DNA of 64,000 bases from Rhodococcus sp. 14-1411-2a (GCF_002259485.1 NZ_NPGA01000019.1:62001-126000), one strand, 5' to 3'; shown: positions 16,193-27,095, counted from the first letter of the stretch. A program made the numbers and translations. The notes: generated by a model from the sequence alone, not told the origin.

Positions 16193-17812
16193 ATGTCGTC
16201 ACCCACCACCTCCAGTCAACCGGTGAACTTGCCGCAGTTCCGTCGGCGATACCTCGCGCTGATCGTGATCTGCGCAGCCGAGCTGCTCGTCGTTTTGGAC
16301 AACACCGTCGTCAACGTCGCGCTGCCTTCGATGGGACTGCAGCTACGTGCCGACTTGAGCGGCCTGCAGTGGGTGGTCGACGCATACACACTGACGTTCG
16401 CCGGACTGCTGTTGGCGTTCGGTCATCTCGGCGATCGCTACGGCCGCAAGAAGGTCATGATTTTCGGACTGGCGGGCATCGCTGTGATGTCGATCGGCGG
16501 CGCTGTCGCCGCCGATCTGGGACAGGTGATCGCGGCGCGCGCGGCCATGGGAGTCTGTGCGGCCGCAGTGTTTCCGGCGACCCTTGCCCTGATCATCAAC
16601 ATCTTCACCGATGCCAAGGAGCGCGCACTGGCCATCGCGGCCTGGACGGCGATGGCCGGGTTCGCCATCGCAATCGGCCCGACTGCCGGTGGGTTTCTGC
16701 TCGAGCACTTCTCGTGGCACTCGGTGTTCTGGATCAATGTTCCTGTGGCACTGCTCGTTCTGGTGGCCGCGCTGGCCTGCGTACCGGAATCCAGAGCAGA
16801 GCACGTCGGCAAGTACGACCCCCTGGGTATCGCGCTGTCGTTGGCCGGCATCACCGTGCTGGTCTGGGCGATCATCGAAGCGCCACACAATGGTTGGTTG
16901 TCTGCAACGAGCATCGGAGCCTACCTGGCAGGATCGGCAGCCATCGTCGCGTTCGTCTGGTGGGAGCTGCGGACGCCGTCTCCGGTACTGGACTTGAACC
17001 TGTTCCGGAATCGACGATTCTCACTGCCCGCCTTGGCCATTGCCGTGGCGTACTTCGGCATGTTCGGCTTCCTGTTCATGATCACCCAGTACTTCCAGGG
17101 TGTGGTGGAGCTGACCCCACTGCAGTTCGGCGTTCACTCACTGCCCTTCGCAGTATCCATCGCCATCGGCGCGCCGCTGGCGACCATCATTGCGCAACGC
17201 ATCGGAACCACGGCGGTGATCGTTTTCGGGCTGATGGTGATGAGCATCGGGATGTTCGTCGCCGGTCAGGTGGAGGTCCAAACGCCCTATCTGGGGCCGG
17301 TTCTCGTCTCGATGGTGCTGATGGGCCTCGGCTTGGCGATCGTGCAGGGCCCTGCCACCGAGTCGATCATGTCCTCGGTGACGCTCGACGAAGCAGGTGC
17401 GGGCTCCGCGGTGAACGACACCACCCGAGAGGTCGGTGGAACGCTCGGAGTTGCCGTGCTCGGATCGATCGTCGCGTCGATCTACACCTCACAGGTGAGT
17501 CCGAAGATCGACGCGATACCCGACGCGATCATGGAGCCTTACCAGAAGGCGTTCGCTCGCGAAACGGTCGTCAGCGTCATCGAAATCGTGAAAGCGCCCA
17601 CCAACCCGATCTTCGCGACGCAGAAGGCCGAGCTGATCCACGCGATGAAAGCGGCCTCGCTGGAGGGCTTTCAGCTCGCGTCGTTCGTGACCGTCGGTGC
17701 CGCTGTGGCATGTGCGCTTGCCGTCGCATTGTTCCTACCGTGGCGACGACCGGAGGGAAACGGTGTGCTGCTTGCGTGGCGCGACACCGCAGAGGGCGAC
17801 AAGATCAGTTGA
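16193..17812 (+). CDS. MFS drug exporter, DHA2 family (14 membrane segments)
   Basis: The protein of 539 residues is an EmrB/QacA-type proton-driven multidrug exporter of the inner membrane. The first helix contains the DHA2 signature LDNTVVNVALPSMG, followed by motif A GHLGDRYGRKKVMIFGLAG at about residue 80. Many further hydrophobic segments follow. GAGSAVNDTTREVGGTLGVA near residue 405 is the usual DHA2 motif. The start has GAAGGGA 6 bases upstream. It is downstream of its probable TetR repressor and its stop overlaps the convergent SDR gene by 8 bases. The substrate is unknown; the linked reductase suggests an electrophilic or quinone-like compound. Confidence 0.92.
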   Translation: MSSPTTSSQPVNLPQFRRRYLALIVICAAELLVVLDNTVVNVALPSMGLQLRADLSGLQWVVDAYTLTFAGLLLAFGHLGDRYGRKKVMIFGLAGIAVMSIGGAVAADLGQVIAARAAMGVCAAAVFPATLALIINIFTDAKERALAIAAWTAMAGFAIAIGPTAGGFLLEHFSWHSVFWINVPVALLVLVAALACVPESRAEHVGKYDPLGIALSLAGITVLVWAIIEAPHNGWLSATSIGAYLAGSAAIVAFVWWELRTPSPVLDLNLFRNRRFSLPALAIAVAYFGMFGFLFMITQYFQGVVELTPLQFGVHSLPFAVSIAIGAPLATIIAQRIGTTAVIVFGLMVMSIGMFVAGQVEVQTPYLGPVLVSMVLMGLGLAIVQGPATESIMSSVTLDEAGAGSAVNDTTREVGGTLGVAVLGSIVASIYTSQVSPKIDAIPDAIMEPYQKAFARETVVSVIEIVKAPTNPIFATQKAELIHAMKAASLEGFQLASFVTVGAAVACALAVALFLPWRRPEGNGVLLAWRDTAEGDKIS

Positions 17813-18701
17813 ACGGCGTGCCGCCGGTGACCGCGATGGTCTCGCCGGTGATGTAGCTCGACTCGTTCGATGCCAGGAAGACATATGCCGGTGCCAGCTC
17901 TGCGGGTTGACCCGGTCGTCCCAGCGGGACGGTCTCGCCGAACTTCTCGTACTTCTCCGACGGCATCGTGGCCGGGATCAGCGGCGTCCAAATAGGCCCG
18001 GGTGCAACGGCATTGACGCGAATTCCGCGTTCGGCGAGATCACCGGCGAGACCCTTGGTGAACGCCACGATTCCAGCCTTGGTGGTGGCGTAGTCCATCA
18101 ACTCGGGAGAGGGATTCGATGCCTGGATCGAGGTGGTGTTGATGATGGTGGAACCCGCGTCCATGATTTCGGCGGCGCGTTTCGAGATCCAGAACAGGGC
18201 GTACAAGTTGGTCTTGAGTACGCGATCGAACTGCTCGGTGGTGATGTCTGCGATCCCGCCCATCTGCGCCATCTGAAACGCGGCATTGTTGACGACGATG
18301 TCGAGCCCGCCGAGAACCTCGGACGCGGTGTCGACCAATTGCACGCACTGCAACTCGTCGGTGAGATCACAGGCGATGGCTCTACCTGCGCTGCCTGATC
18401 CCTCGATCAGGTCGACAGTGGTCTGCGCGTCCGGACCTTCGGATTCGAGGTGTGCAATGACGACATCGGCACCCTCGCGCGCGAATGCCAGTGCAACGGC
18501 ACGGCCAATACCCGAGTCGCCGCCGGTGATCAATGCTTTACGGCCGTGCAGGCGATCCGATCCACGGTAGGAATCCTCGCCGTGATCGGGAGCGGTGACC
18601 ATGTCGCGGGTCAGACCGGGATGCTCGAGACGACTCTGTTCGGCCCGATCGGGCATCGGAAACGCGCTGGTCGGGTCGGATTTGCTGAACTGGTCGGACA
18701 T
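17805..18701 (-). CDS. SDR family oxidoreductase
   Basis: The protein of 298 residues is a classical short-chain dehydrogenase with a 45-residue N-terminal extension (LEHPGLTRDMVTAPDHGEDS). This extension is typical of the YhdF/YhxC general-stress group. The cofactor motif is TGGDSGIGRA at residues about 60 to 69, then NNAAF, with active site S...Y-x3-K (YATTKAG) and the family's PGPIWTPL. The tail SYITGETIAVTGGTPFN is standard for the group. The start ATG follows AAGGA. The substrate is unknown. It is probably stress-linked, and the STAS protein beside it fits that. Confidence 0.92.
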   Translation of the reverse strand: MSDQFSKSDPTSAFPMPDRAEQSRLEHPGLTRDMVTAPDHGEDSYRGSDRLHGRKALITGGDSGIGRAVALAFAREGADVVIAHLESEGPDAQTTVDLIEGSGSAGRAIACDLTDELQCVQLVDTASEVLGGLDIVVNNAAFQMAQMGGIADITTEQFDRVLKTNLYALFWISKRAAEIMDAGSTIINTTSIQASNPSPELMDYATTKAGIVAFTKGLAGDLAERGIRVNAVAPGPIWTPLIPATMPSEKYEKFGETVPLGRPGQPAELAPAYVFLASNESSYITGETIAVTGGTPFN

Positions 18702-18855
18702 TGTCGATCCTTGCCTCGGTGTGCGTGAAATGCTCCACGCGGCAAGTCGAACGAGCCGCTTCGATTCCGTGGAGACGACTCGCGGCACATGTGCCGTCCG
18801 GAGTCGCTGTCCTCCTCGGGTTTGCCGAATCGGCCGGACCGCAAACCTCCACCGG

Positions 18856-19218
18856 TCAGGCAGCGCGCGGATCCGCCCCGATCGTCGCCGCGCCCAGTGC
18901 GTCGAGAACGATGCGCGCGGGCCGCGTCGGAGCAAAGACCTCGAGGCGGCCAGCGCTGCGGGCGACAGCGTCGAGGACCACGCACGCAGACCCCGAGTAC
19001 ATGAAGGTGACCGCAGACAAGTCCAGCAGCACAACCGTTTCGCCGCGCAGAGCGTCGTCGAGCGCCTGTGCCAGATCGGTACGAGCCCGCAGATCGACAT
19101 CGCCCGTCGCGCGGACGACAGTCAGGCGAGGGGAGTAGAACTCGGTGCGGATGGAGTGACTAGCATTGCCGCGTTCGACGGGTGCGAGGCGAGAATCGAA
19201 GTGGTCGGTGACAGTCAC
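18856..19218 (-). CDS. STAS-domain protein (anti-sigma factor antagonist-like)
   Basis: The protein of 120 residues is a single STAS domain. It has the strand LTVVRATGDVDLRARTDLA, and VVLLDLSAVTFMYSGSACVV where SpoIIAA-type proteins carry DSSG. The Ser-Gly of that phosphorylation motif is kept but the preceding acidic residue is Met-Tyr here. It would be expected to bind an anti-sigma factor kinase; none is encoded nearby. The start is GTG 19218. The gene reads in the same direction as the SDR, 154 bases away. Confidence 0.85.
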   Translation of the reverse strand: MTVTDHFDSRLAPVERGNASHSIRTEFYSPRLTVVRATGDVDLRARTDLAQALDDALRGETVVLLDLSAVTFMYSGSACVVLDAVARSAGRLEVFAPTRPARIVLDALGAATIGADPRAA

Positions 19219-19368
19219 GGTGCGAACCTCTCAGTTCGGATGGCCTAACGACCGACGTGCACGGGGTGGAACCCGAGGGCTACAGGTTCCGGTGCATGCC
19301 GTGCGGTAATCCTGACAGCGCAACGTCACCGAACCGAGGCCTGATCATCACGGACCGATAGCTAGTCG

Positions 19369-19384
19369 GTAACGAAAAGGTAAC
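19369..19384. promoter_or_regulatory. MtrA-like direct repeat
   Basis: GTAAC-GAAAAG-GTAAC is a direct repeat with an 11-base period, the form of an MtrA response-regulator box in actinobacteria. It lies 151 bases upstream of the STAS gene and 28 bases beyond the end of the aldo/keto reductase gene. Only the STAS gene could be its target. Confidence 0.4.
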
Positions 19385-19411
19385 GGCAGATGTGACGCCG
19401 CTGAGCCTCGT

Positions 19412-20341
19412 TCAGGGCAATGTGTGGCCTGCCGTCCGGAACAGGCGGTACCACTCCTGCCTGGTCAGGCGTAGGTCCGAACCGGCGGCGGCTTCGACGA
19501 CTCGATCGGGATTCGTGGTTCCGAGCACGACCTGGATATCGGCCGGGTGCCTGGTGATCCAGGCCGTTGCCACCGCCGACGGCGTCGACCCGTAGACGTC
19601 GGCGATCTCGTCCAATGCCACGTTCAGATCCGGGTAGTTCTCGCGGTCGCCCACGAACACGCCGGACGGCGTCCCGCTCTGGAACGGAGACCACGCCTGC
19701 AGGGTGATGCCGCGCGTTCTCGCGTAGTCCAGTAGACCGTTGTCGCGGTCGATCGACTGGTCCTCGGTGCTCATGTTGGCGGTCAGGCCCGCCGCGATCA
19801 ACGGCGAGTGCACGATGCTCAGCTGTATTTGATCGAACAGAATCGGTTGATTCACTGCAGTTTTCAGCAACTCGATCTGGCCGGGCGTGTGATTGGAGAC
19901 GCCGAAGCCGAGGACCTTGCCCGACGCGTGCAGGTGGTCGAACGCTGCTGCGACCTCCTCCGGCTCGACGAGGGTGTCCGGGCGATGCAACAGAAGGGTG
20001 TCCAGGTGATCGACGCCGAGGGCTTCGAGTGACGCCTCGACCGTGGTGACGATGTGATCCCTGGAGAAGTCGAACCAGCCCTCGCGAATACCCACCTTGC
20101 TCTGAATGCTGATGCGCTCGCGCTGCGACGGGGTCAACGTCACCGCATCGCCGAATCGTTTCTCGCACGTGTGCGGTGACCCGCCGTAGATGTCGGCGTG
20201 GTCGAACACCGTCACGCCCACATCGAGCGCGGTGGCCACCAATCTCCTGATTCGGTCGTCATCCAGATCGGTGATGCGCATGAACCCCAGCACGATGCTC
20301 GAGACTTCGGTCCCGGTGTGGGGGAGGGAGAAGGTTCGCAT
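19412..20341 (-). CDS. Aldo/keto reductase
   Basis: The protein of 309 residues belongs to the YdhF-like aldo/keto reductase group, NADPH-dependent carbonyl reductases with a TIM barrel. Visible motifs are VTVFDHADIYGG (active-site Asp and Tyr), ISIQSKVGI (Lys) and DTLLLHRPD (His). Further C-terminal are GFGVSNHTPGQIE and LGTTNPDRVVEAA, which bind the cofactor. The start ATG 20341 is 5 bases after the stop of the membrane protein gene upstream, so the two form an operon. The substrate is unknown. Confidence 0.93.
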   Translation of the reverse strand: MRTFSLPHTGTEVSSIVLGFMRITDLDDDRIRRLVATALDVGVTVFDHADIYGGSPHTCEKRFGDAVTLTPSQRERISIQSKVGIREGWFDFSRDHIVTTVEASLEALGVDHLDTLLLHRPDTLVEPEEVAAAFDHLHASGKVLGFGVSNHTPGQIELLKTAVNQPILFDQIQLSIVHSPLIAAGLTANMSTEDQSIDRDNGLLDYARTRGITLQAWSPFQSGTPSGVFVGDRENYPDLNVALDEIADVYGSTPSAVATAWITRHPADIQVVLGTTNPDRVVEAAAGSDLRLTRQEWYRLFRTAGHTLP

Positions 20342-20346
20342 GTCGG

Positions 20347-20952
20347 TTACTCGAACTCCAGACGCATGGATTGGGTGGTTGCCTGCAGCAGCAGGGCGAA
20401 GCCGGTGAAGGAGATGACGATCGGAGCCCACAGAACCACTGCCACGAACGTATCCACACCGCGCTCGACGACGATGTAGACCGCGACGACCGTGGTGCCG
20501 AGCAGGCAGAGAGCGATGTGGGTGGCCAGCCGCCACTTGTCGAAGAAGAAGCCGACCAGCATGCCGATCGGGATGAGGAACGCGCATTTGCCGAGCGTGA
20601 CCTCGGGTGCGAAATCTGCCGTGATTGTGGCACCGAAAATTGCGAAGTTGGCGATGACGACGAAAGCGAACGCTTGCCCGAGCGTCGGCCATGGACCGAA
20701 CCACCAGAACGCGCCCATGATGTACGCGGCGATCATGCACGTCCACTGCACGATCGACGGGATCGCCGTCGTGGCTCCGTAGCCGAATGCGAGCTCGAGG
20801 GTCACGACCACAGCCATGGCCAGGGCTGCAGCAGAGACGATGCGTTTGACGGAGGTGGTCAACGCGAGGCTGGTCATCACGCCGATACACCATTGATAAT
20901 GCTCGTTGGATCTCGTCACGGCGCGAGTCATATCAGCCCCCATCGTTCCCAT
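20347..20952 (-). CDS. DUF1097-like membrane protein
   Basis: The protein of 201 residues (or 194 if ATG 20931 is the start) has about six hydrophobic segments: IVSAAALAMAVVVTLELAF, IPSIVQWTCMIAAYIMGAF, AFVVIANFAIFGATITAD, CAFLIPIGMLVGFFFDK, IALCLLGTTVVAVYIV and VVLWAPIVISFTGFALLL. The size and pattern resemble the DUF1097 family, but the match is a judgement by eye. It forms a two-gene operon with the aldo/keto reductase. Confidence 0.8.
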   Translation of the reverse strand: MGTMGADMTRAVTRSNEHYQWCIGVMTSLALTTSVKRIVSAAALAMAVVVTLELAFGYGATTAIPSIVQWTCMIAAYIMGAFWWFGPWPTLGQAFAFVVIANFAIFGATITADFAPEVTLGKCAFLIPIGMLVGFFFDKWRLATHIALCLLGTTVVAVYIVVERGVDTFVAVVLWAPIVISFTGFALLLQATTQSMRLEFE

Positions 20953-21131
20953 CGGGCCCCGATTGAAACACAGCCGTCGGGGCCGGGGGTCGGCTTCGTT
21001 CGATTTCCTAACCGAATACGCGCGGTGGGGCGGTCTGTCAGTCGGTGCAAGTATCTGCGCGATAAACAGAAGCCGGTCGGTAGGCCCCTTGTGCCGGGCG
21101 TGATGGATTCCGCCGAAAACAATAAACCGCC

Positions 21132-21452
21132 ATGAAGATGTGGTCCATGCGCGACACGATGATCGCCGGCGGTGACAGCGGCAAACAGATCTGGATCACC
21201 GAGTTCGGAGCCCCCACCGGCACCAATCCCAACAGTGTCAGCGAGCAGGCGCAGGCGGACAGCATCGGGATTGTCCTCGACGCGGTTCTCGGTAACGACT
21301 GGCTGGGGCCGGCCTATGTCTACAGCCTCCGGGACGCCGGTTCCGACACCGCCGACACCGAACAGAACTTCGGCTTGGTGCACAGAGACTGGTCGCCCAA
21401 GATCGCCTACGGACGCGTCGACGCCTACGCCGCGGAGCATTCCGGCCGTTGA
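21132..21452 (+). pseudogene. C-terminal fragment of a glycoside hydrolase
   Basis: The frame encodes about 106 residues. It contains GKQIWITEFGAPTG, the catalytic nucleophile strand of clan GH-A enzymes such as GH5 or GH39, then VYSLRDAG and NFGLVHRDWSPKIAY. This is only the last third of a typical enzyme: the acid-base Asn-Glu strand and the first barrel strands are absent, and the 180 bases upstream show no matching sequence. There is no ribosome binding site before ATG 21132. It is best read as a gene remnant. Confidence 0.7.
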
Positions 21453-21488
21453 TCGACCGATGGCACGTTTCGTCTCGGTTCCACCGAC

Positions 21489-24400
21489 TCAGTAGACGTC
21501 GCGGACGTATCGCTTCTCTGCGGCAAGAGCTTTGACGTAGGCCTCGGCACTGCTCGGCGCGAGTTTGCCGTGCTGCGCCACCACGCCCTTCAGCGCGGCG
21601 TCGACGTCCTTGGCCATTCGGGACGCGTCGCCGCACACGTAGAAGTGGGCACCGCGGTGAATCCAGTTCCACAACTCGGCCCCGTGTTCACGCATCCGAT
21701 CCTGGACGTAGACCTTGTCCTTCTGATCGCGTGAGAATGCGACGTCCAGGCGGTTCAGCGAACCGTCGCCGAGCATCGCCGTCAGTTCGTCGCGATAGTA
21801 GAAGTCCGTGTCGGCGTGCTGTTCACCGAAGAACAGCCAGTTGTGGCCGGTGTGCCCGAGCGCGCGACGCTCGTGCAGGAAGGCGCGGAAGGGGGCGACA
21901 CCGGTACCCGGGCCGACCATGATCATCGGGGTTGTCGGGTCCTCCGGCGGCTTGAAATGCGACGACTTCTGCACGAAGATTCCCACGTCGTGATTCGACG
22001 CATGGTCGGCCAGGTAGGTCGAGCACACGCCGCGCCGGGGAACTCCGTGCACGTTGTACCGCACCGCCGAGACGGTCACCTGTACTTCGTTGGGGTTCTC
22101 CTTCGGACTCGACGAAATCGAGTACAGCCGTGGCTGCAACGGTTTGAGAACTGCCAACCAGTCGTCCACCGAAGCTCGAACCGGATGGGCAGCAAGCACG
22201 TCGATCGACTGACGACCCCACATCCAGTCGGACAGCGCATGCTTGTTGTCGGGGTGCAGCATCGACTCGAGATCGTCGTCCGCAGTCCGTCGGTGGACGA
22301 ACTTCAGGAGATCCGGTGTTGCACGAGCAATTTCGAGGTGGCGGCTCAGCGCTGTGCGCAGCGACATCGAACCGTGTCCAGCGAGATCGACAGCGGTGTC
22401 CCGGTCCAGTCCGGTGGCCTCGAGCCACTCGTCGACGTAGGCATCGCTGTTGCGCGGCCACACTCCGAGTGCGTCACCGACCTCGTACTCGAGAGTCCCG
22501 TCGGGTACATGGAATCCGAATTGGCGGACGTCCTTGACGGATCCGCGTGCGGTCAGTACTCGATTACGTACGAGAGTCGTCACCAGCGGTGACTTCTTGC
22601 TGTACTGTTCCGGCTCCGCTCGGGTCTGCGGAACGGTGCGTGCAGGGGACTCCACCGCTGCTTCGGTGGTGGTGTCGTCATCGCGTCGAAGCCTCTCGAC
22701 CACCGCATCGAGCCACGCCGCCGCCTCGTTCTCGTAGTCGGGCTCGCAGTCGACCCGCTCGAGAAGTCGCCGGGCACCCAACTCGGTGAGGCGCTCGTCG
22801 ATCCTGCGTCCGTGGCCGCAGAAGTCTGCGTAGCTGGAGTCGCCGAAAGCGAGTACCGCATAACGGATTCCCGGAAGCTCCGTGGCGGGCTCGGCGACGA
22901 GACTGTCCCAGAACGTCGTTCCGTTGTCGGGTGCTTCGCCGTCACCGGTGGTACTGCTGACGATCAGCACATCGGCCTCGGCGGGCAGAGAATCGACGGT
23001 GAACGTCTCCATCGAGTGCTCTGCGATCGACACGCCTGCTCCCCGCAGGTGGGACAGGCAGGCCTGGGCGTACTCCTCGGCGGTGCCGGTTTGCGAGGCC
23101 CAGAGCAACAGCACCGGCCGTCGCCCCGGATCGGCGGTCTCGGCCGGTACATCGGCACCAGCACCGCCGGTGGCGGGTCCACGCGAGAACAGGCCCGCGA
23201 GAACGCCGTCGAGCCATGCGTGGGTCTCGGGGGACAGGGGAGTGCGCGACGGCAGAGTGGGCGTTCCGGCGGCGCTTCGGCCGGCCTCACTGCCCAGACC
23301 TTCGAGAAGCCCTGCGATATAACGCTGTTCGACGGTCGTCAGCGGCTGAGAAGGACGCGCAGGGAGACCGACGATCGTGGCGAGCGCCTCGACGGGATCG
23401 TGGGAAGGTTCGTCGCCCACGGGTGAGGGTGATTGGGCTGCAGCAACTCTGGTGAGAGTGACCGCGCACGCCTTGAACTCGGGCTGCTGAGAATACGGAT
23501 CGATGGCGTCGTTGGTGACGGCATTGATGGCGAGGTACTCACCGAATTTTTCGTTCCAGTGGAAGGGCGCGAAGCAGCTGCCCGGGAGCACTCGATCGGT
23601 GACGACGGCAGGAAGGACGGCTCGGCCTCGGCGGGACGCGACCTCGACACTGTCGCCGTCGATCACGCCGAGCCGGTCGGCGTCGAGTGGGTGTACCTCG
23701 ACGAACGGGCCGGAATCGAGTTTGTTCAGCTTGGCGACCTTGCCGGTCTTGGTCATGGTGTGCCACTGGTGTGGCAGGCGTCCGGTGTTGAGCACGAACG
23801 GGTAGTCGTCGTCGGGCATCTCCGCGGGTGCCATCGCAGGCCTGGCGAAGAACTGGGCCCGACCGCTCGGAGTGGGGAAGGACAGTGCGGGGATCGAACC
23901 GTCGTCGGACACTCGTTGCCGTTGGCTGACTCCGTCGTTGAGGTATCGGATCGGATGCCGGGTGGTGGTCGCGTCGGGCGGGCACGGCCACTGGATGGGA
24001 CTCTCGCGCAACCGTTCGTAGGTGACTCCGCGAATGTCGTAGCCGGTGTTCGGATTCCAGAACTGCTTGATCTCCTCGAACACCTCCTCGGCGCTCGCAT
24101 AGGTGAAGGCATCTGCATATCCGAGCGCGCACGCCATGTCGGCGATGATCTTCCAGTCCGGTAGTGCACCGCCCGGTGCCTCGAGCACCGGTTGGAACAG
24201 CGTGAGATTGCGTTCGGAATTGACCATCACTCCGTGCGCTTCCGTCCACAACGCGGCGGGCAGCATCACGTCGGCGTAGTCGTTGGTTTCGGTATCGGCG
24301 AACGCATCCTGAGTGATGACCAACTCGGCGCGCTCGAGACCGTCGATCACCGTCGTTCTGTTGGCCACCGAGGCAACCGGATTGGTGCAGATGATCCAGC

Positions 24401-25622
24401 AGGCCTTGATCTCCCCGGCAGCGAGCTTGGAGAACATCTCGATGGTTCCGCCGCCGACGTCGGTGCGCAGCGTTCCGCGCGGAACGCCCCATCGATCCTC
24501 GACGAATGCGCGGTCGGCGTCGTTGACCACCGCTCGTTGTCCCGGCAGCCCGGGGCCCATGTATCCCATTTCCCGACCACCCATGGCGTTCGGTTGCCCG
24601 GTCAGGGAGAACGGGCCGCTGCCGGTCTTGCAGATGGCACCGGTCGCCAGATGGAGGTTGCACAGCGCATTGGTGTTCCACGTTCCGTGCGTCGACTGGT
24701 TCAGACCCATCGTCCAGCAGCTCATCCAGTTCTCTGCACCGCCGATCATCGCGGCCGCGGCTCGTAGGTCCTTCTCGTCGAGACCGGTTGCGGCGCAGAC
24801 CTTCTCCGGGGTGTAGTCGCCGAGGAACTCCGGCATCGCGTCCCAGCCGTCGGTGAACTCCGCGATGAACTCGGTGTCGAGGTCGCCGTTCTCCGCAATG
24901 AGCGCCAGCAGACCGTTGAGCAGCGCCAGGTCCGACCCCGGCTCGAGTTGCAGATGCAGGTGGGCCTTGTCCGCTGTGGCGGTGCGACGGGGATCGACGA
25001 CGATCAGCTTCGCCCCTGCCTTGACGCGGTCCATCATCCGCAGGAACAGAATGGGGTGACAGTCTGCCATGTTGGAGCCGATGACGAAGAACACGTCGGC
25101 GTGGTCGAAGTCCTGGTACGACCCGGGCGGGCCGTCGGCTCCCAGTGATTGCTTGTATCCGGTTCCTGCGCTCGCCATGCAGAGTCGGGAATTGGATTCG
25201 ATCTGGTTGGTGCCGATGAACCCCTTGGCCAGTTTGTTGGACAGGTACTGGGCCTCGATCGACATCTGCCCCGACACGTACAACGCGAGTGCATCGGGCC
25301 CGTGTTCGTCGATGATGGTGCGCAGCCGCCGAGCGGTGTCGTGGATCGCCACCGCGGTGTCCGTGCTCTCCGGTTGCTCGCCGCGGCGATGGCGAATCTG
25401 GGCCTTCTCGAGCCGCCCGGGCCCCGCGAGCATGTCCGCGGTGGTGGTCCCTTTGGTGCACAGTCGGCCGAAGTTGGCCGGGTGGGACTTGTCGCCGACG
25501 GATTTGGTCACGACTGGCCTGGTCGGGGTCGCATCGGAGGACGCGGTTCGGCCGCCGATCTCGAGCACCATGCCGCATCCCACGCCGCAGTACGCGCAGA
25601 GTGTCTTCACCGTGGTGACCAT
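21489..25622 (-). CDS. Assimilatory nitrate reductase fused to a flavodoxin-reductase module
   Basis: The protein of 1377 residues joins a molybdenum nitrate reductase to a sulfite-reductase-like flavoprotein, so NADPH electrons can reach the Mo site in one chain. In order it holds a 4Fe-4S site ([10 protein letters not shown]), a bis-MGD catalytic domain ([31 protein letters not shown]) and a dinucleotide-binding domain ([14 protein letters not shown]). Next come a flavodoxin domain ([16 protein letters not shown]), an FAD domain ([13 protein letters not shown]) and an NADPH domain ([19 protein letters not shown], ending YVRDVY). It acts in the cytoplasm in nitrate assimilation. ATG 25622 gives the usual short N-terminus; a longer start at 25658 is possible. 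No nitrite reductase or transporter gene is next to it. Confidence 0.93.
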   Translation of the reverse strand: MVTTVKTLCAYCGVGCGMVLEIGGRTASSDATPTRPVVTKSVGDKSHPANFGRLCTKGTTTADMLAGPGRLEKAQIRHRRGEQPESTDTAVAIHDTARRLRTIIDEHGPDALALYVSGQMSIEAQYLSNKLAKGFIGTNQIESNSRLCMASAGTGYKQSLGADGPPGSYQDFDHADVFFVIGSNMADCHPILFLRMMDRVKAGAKLIVVDPRRTATADKAHLHLQLEPGSDLALLNGLLALIAENGDLDTEFIAEFTDGWDAMPEFLGDYTPEKVCAATGLDEKDLRAAAAMIGGAENWMSCWTMGLNQSTHGTWNTNALCNLHLATGAICKTGSGPFSLTGQPNAMGGREMGYMGPGLPGQRAVVNDADRAFVEDRWGVPRGTLRTDVGGGTIEMFSKLAAGEIKACWIICTNPVASVANRTTVIDGLERAELVITQDAFADTETNDYADVMLPAALWTEAHGVMVNSERNLTLFQPVLEAPGGALPDWKIIADMACALGYADAFTYASAEEVFEEIKQFWNPNTGYDIRGVTYERLRESPIQWPCPPDATTTRHPIRYLNDGVSQRQRVSDDGSIPALSFPTPSGRAQFFARPAMAPAEMPDDDYPFVLNTGRLPHQWHTMTKTGKVAKLNKLDSGPFVEVHPLDADRLGVIDGDSVEVASRRGRAVLPAVVTDRVLPGSCFAPFHWNEKFGEYLAINAVTNDAIDPYSQQPEFKACAVTLTRVAAAQSPSPVGDEPSHDPVEALATIVGLPARPSQPLTTVEQRYIAGLLEGLGSEAGRSAAGTPTLPSRTPLSPETHAWLDGVLAGLFSRGPATGGAGADVPAETADPGRRPVLLLWASQTGTAEEYAQACLSHLRGAGVSIAEHSMETFTVDSLPAEADVLIVSSTTGDGEAPDNGTTFWDSLVAEPATELPGIRYAVLAFGDSSYADFCGHGRRIDERLTELGARRLLERVDCEPDYENEAAAWLDAVVERLRRDDDTTTEAAVESPARTVPQTRAEPEQYSKKSPLVTTLVRNRVLTARGSVKDVRQFGFHVPDGTLEYEVGDALGVWPRNSDAYVDEWLEATGLDRDTAVDLAGHGSMSLRTALSRHLEIARATPDLLKFVHRRTADDDLESMLHPDNKHALSDWMWGRQSIDVLAAHPVRASVDDWLAVLKPLQPRLYSISSSPKENPNEVQVTVSAVRYNVHGVPRRGVCSTYLADHASNHDVGIFVQKSSHFKPPEDPTTPMIMVGPGTGVAPFRAFLHERRALGHTGHNWLFFGEQHADTDFYYRDELTAMLGDGSLNRLDVAFSRDQKDKVYVQDRMREHGAELWNWIHRGAHFYVCGDASRMAKDVDAALKGVVAQHGKLAPSSAEAYVKALAAEKRYVRDVY

Positions 25623-25881
25623 GGATTCCACAGTGCCCGGCCCAGGGTGCGCCGTCATTACACGTCAGTTAGCCGGATATGACGTTGTCCTCACCGTGCC
25701 CCGCCAGGAGCGGTGATGTCCGCCCTGGAGCTGGTGAGAGGCGGATGGGAGGTAACACGAACTTCCTGGTCTGCGATTGGTACTCGAACGTTACTCATCG
25801 AACGGGCTGTCGAGTGGAGTGTCCGATTTTCCGCTGGCACAATCGTCCGGGTCGGGCTCGAAGTGGGAAGTGGTGTGATTC

Positions 25882-27075
25882 ATGAGGGTGTATCGCGGAT
25901 TCGTACTCGCCGCGGTGGGAGTGGTTGCTTCGGTGGCAGTCCTGTCGGGATGTAGTTCTGCATCGGACGTCTCCGAACCGTCGGTGCCGATCGATTCCAA
26001 CCCGATGACCGAGCTGATGAAGCCGAAGCTGACCTCGAGCGTCCTCGACGGAGCCGTCGGATTCTCGCCGGCGGACCCGGTGACCGTCTCGGTCGCCGAC
26101 GGCAAGTTGTCCTCGGTGACGATGCTCAACCCGGAGGGCGAGCCGGTCTCGGGCGCGATCTCGCCCGACGGATTTTCGTGGACCAACACCGAACCGCTCG
26201 GCTACGACCGTGAATACCGCGTCCAGGCCGACGCGTACGGACTCGGGGGAGCGTCGAGCACGGTATCGAGCTTCACCACCAGCCAGCCCGGCAACTTCAC
26301 CAAGCCCTACGTTCTGCCGAACCCCGGCGACATCGTCGGAATCGGTCAGCCGGTCGCGGTTCAGTTCGACGAACCGATCACCGACAAAGTGGCCGCACAG
26401 AACGCCATCACCGTCACCACGACGCCTGCCGTCGAGGGCGCGTTCTACTGGGTCAACAACAAGGAAGTTCGCTGGCGTCCGCAGAACTACTGGGCACCGG
26501 GCACCAAGGTCGACGTGGCGGTGAACGTGTACGGACGCGATCTCGGTGACGACATCTTCGGTCAGGAGAACGCCACGACCTCGTTCACGATCGGTGATGC
26601 GGTCATCGCCACCGCCGACGACAACACCAAGCAGGTGACGTTCAACGTCAACGGTCAGGACGTCATCACCATGCCGACATCGATGGGCAAGGACAGCACG
26701 CCCACCGACAACGGCGTCTACATCATCGGCGACCGCTTCGAGCATCTCGTGATGGATTCCTCGACCTACGGTGTGCCGGTGAATTCGTCCAGCGGATACC
26801 GCACCCCGGTCGACTGGGCGACGCGGATGTCCTACAGCGGCATCTTCTTCCACTCCGCACCGTGGTCGGTGGGACAGCAGGGTTACTCCAACGCCTCGCA
26901 CGGGTGCCTGAACCTGAGCCCCACCAACGCGAAGTGGGTCTACGACAACACCAAGCGCGGCGACATCGTCGTCGTGAAGAACACCGTCGGTGGGACGCTG
27001 TCGGGTACCGACGGCCTCGGTGACTGGAACGTCCCGTGGGACGAGTGGAAGGCCGGGAACGCCACTACGGTCTGA
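25882..27075 (+). CDS. L,D-transpeptidase lipoprotein, LdtMt2 type
   Basis: The protein of 397 residues makes 3-3 cross-links in peptidoglycan and is the target of carbapenems in mycobacteria. The signal peptide ends in lipobox LSGC. Two Ig-like domains follow (about 50 to 250), with [16 protein letters not shown] and [19 protein letters not shown]. The YkuD catalytic domain (about 260 to 385) contains [17 protein letters not shown] and the active-site [20 protein letters not shown], with the nucleophile Cys in SHGC. The C-terminal tail is short and rich in aromatic residues. It is convergent with an M23 peptidase gene, another cell-wall enzyme. Confidence 0.96.
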   Translation: MRVYRGFVLAAVGVVASVAVLSGCSSASDVSEPSVPIDSNPMTELMKPKLTSSVLDGAVGFSPADPVTVSVADGKLSSVTMLNPEGEPVSGAISPDGFSWTNTEPLGYDREYRVQADAYGLGGASSTVSSFTTSQPGNFTKPYVLPNPGDIVGIGQPVAVQFDEPITDKVAAQNAITVTTTPAVEGAFYWVNNKEVRWRPQNYWAPGTKVDVAVNVYGRDLGDDIFGQENATTSFTIGDAVIATADDNTKQVTFNVNGQDVITMPTSMGKDSTPTDNGVYIIGDRFEHLVMDSSTYGVPVNSSSGYRTPVDWATRMSYSGIFFHSAPWSVGQQGYSNASHGCLNLSPTNAKWVYDNTKRGDIVVVKNTVGGTLSGTDGLGDWNVPWDEWKAGNATTV

Positions 27076-27095
27076 TCGAAGCGGAGTTCGGCCGA

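Noticed and set aside
19412..20893. The aldo/keto reductase frame is open for 180 more codons upstream
   Set aside because: That part is antisense-like sequence inside the membrane protein gene; ATG 20341 gives the full normal enzyme.
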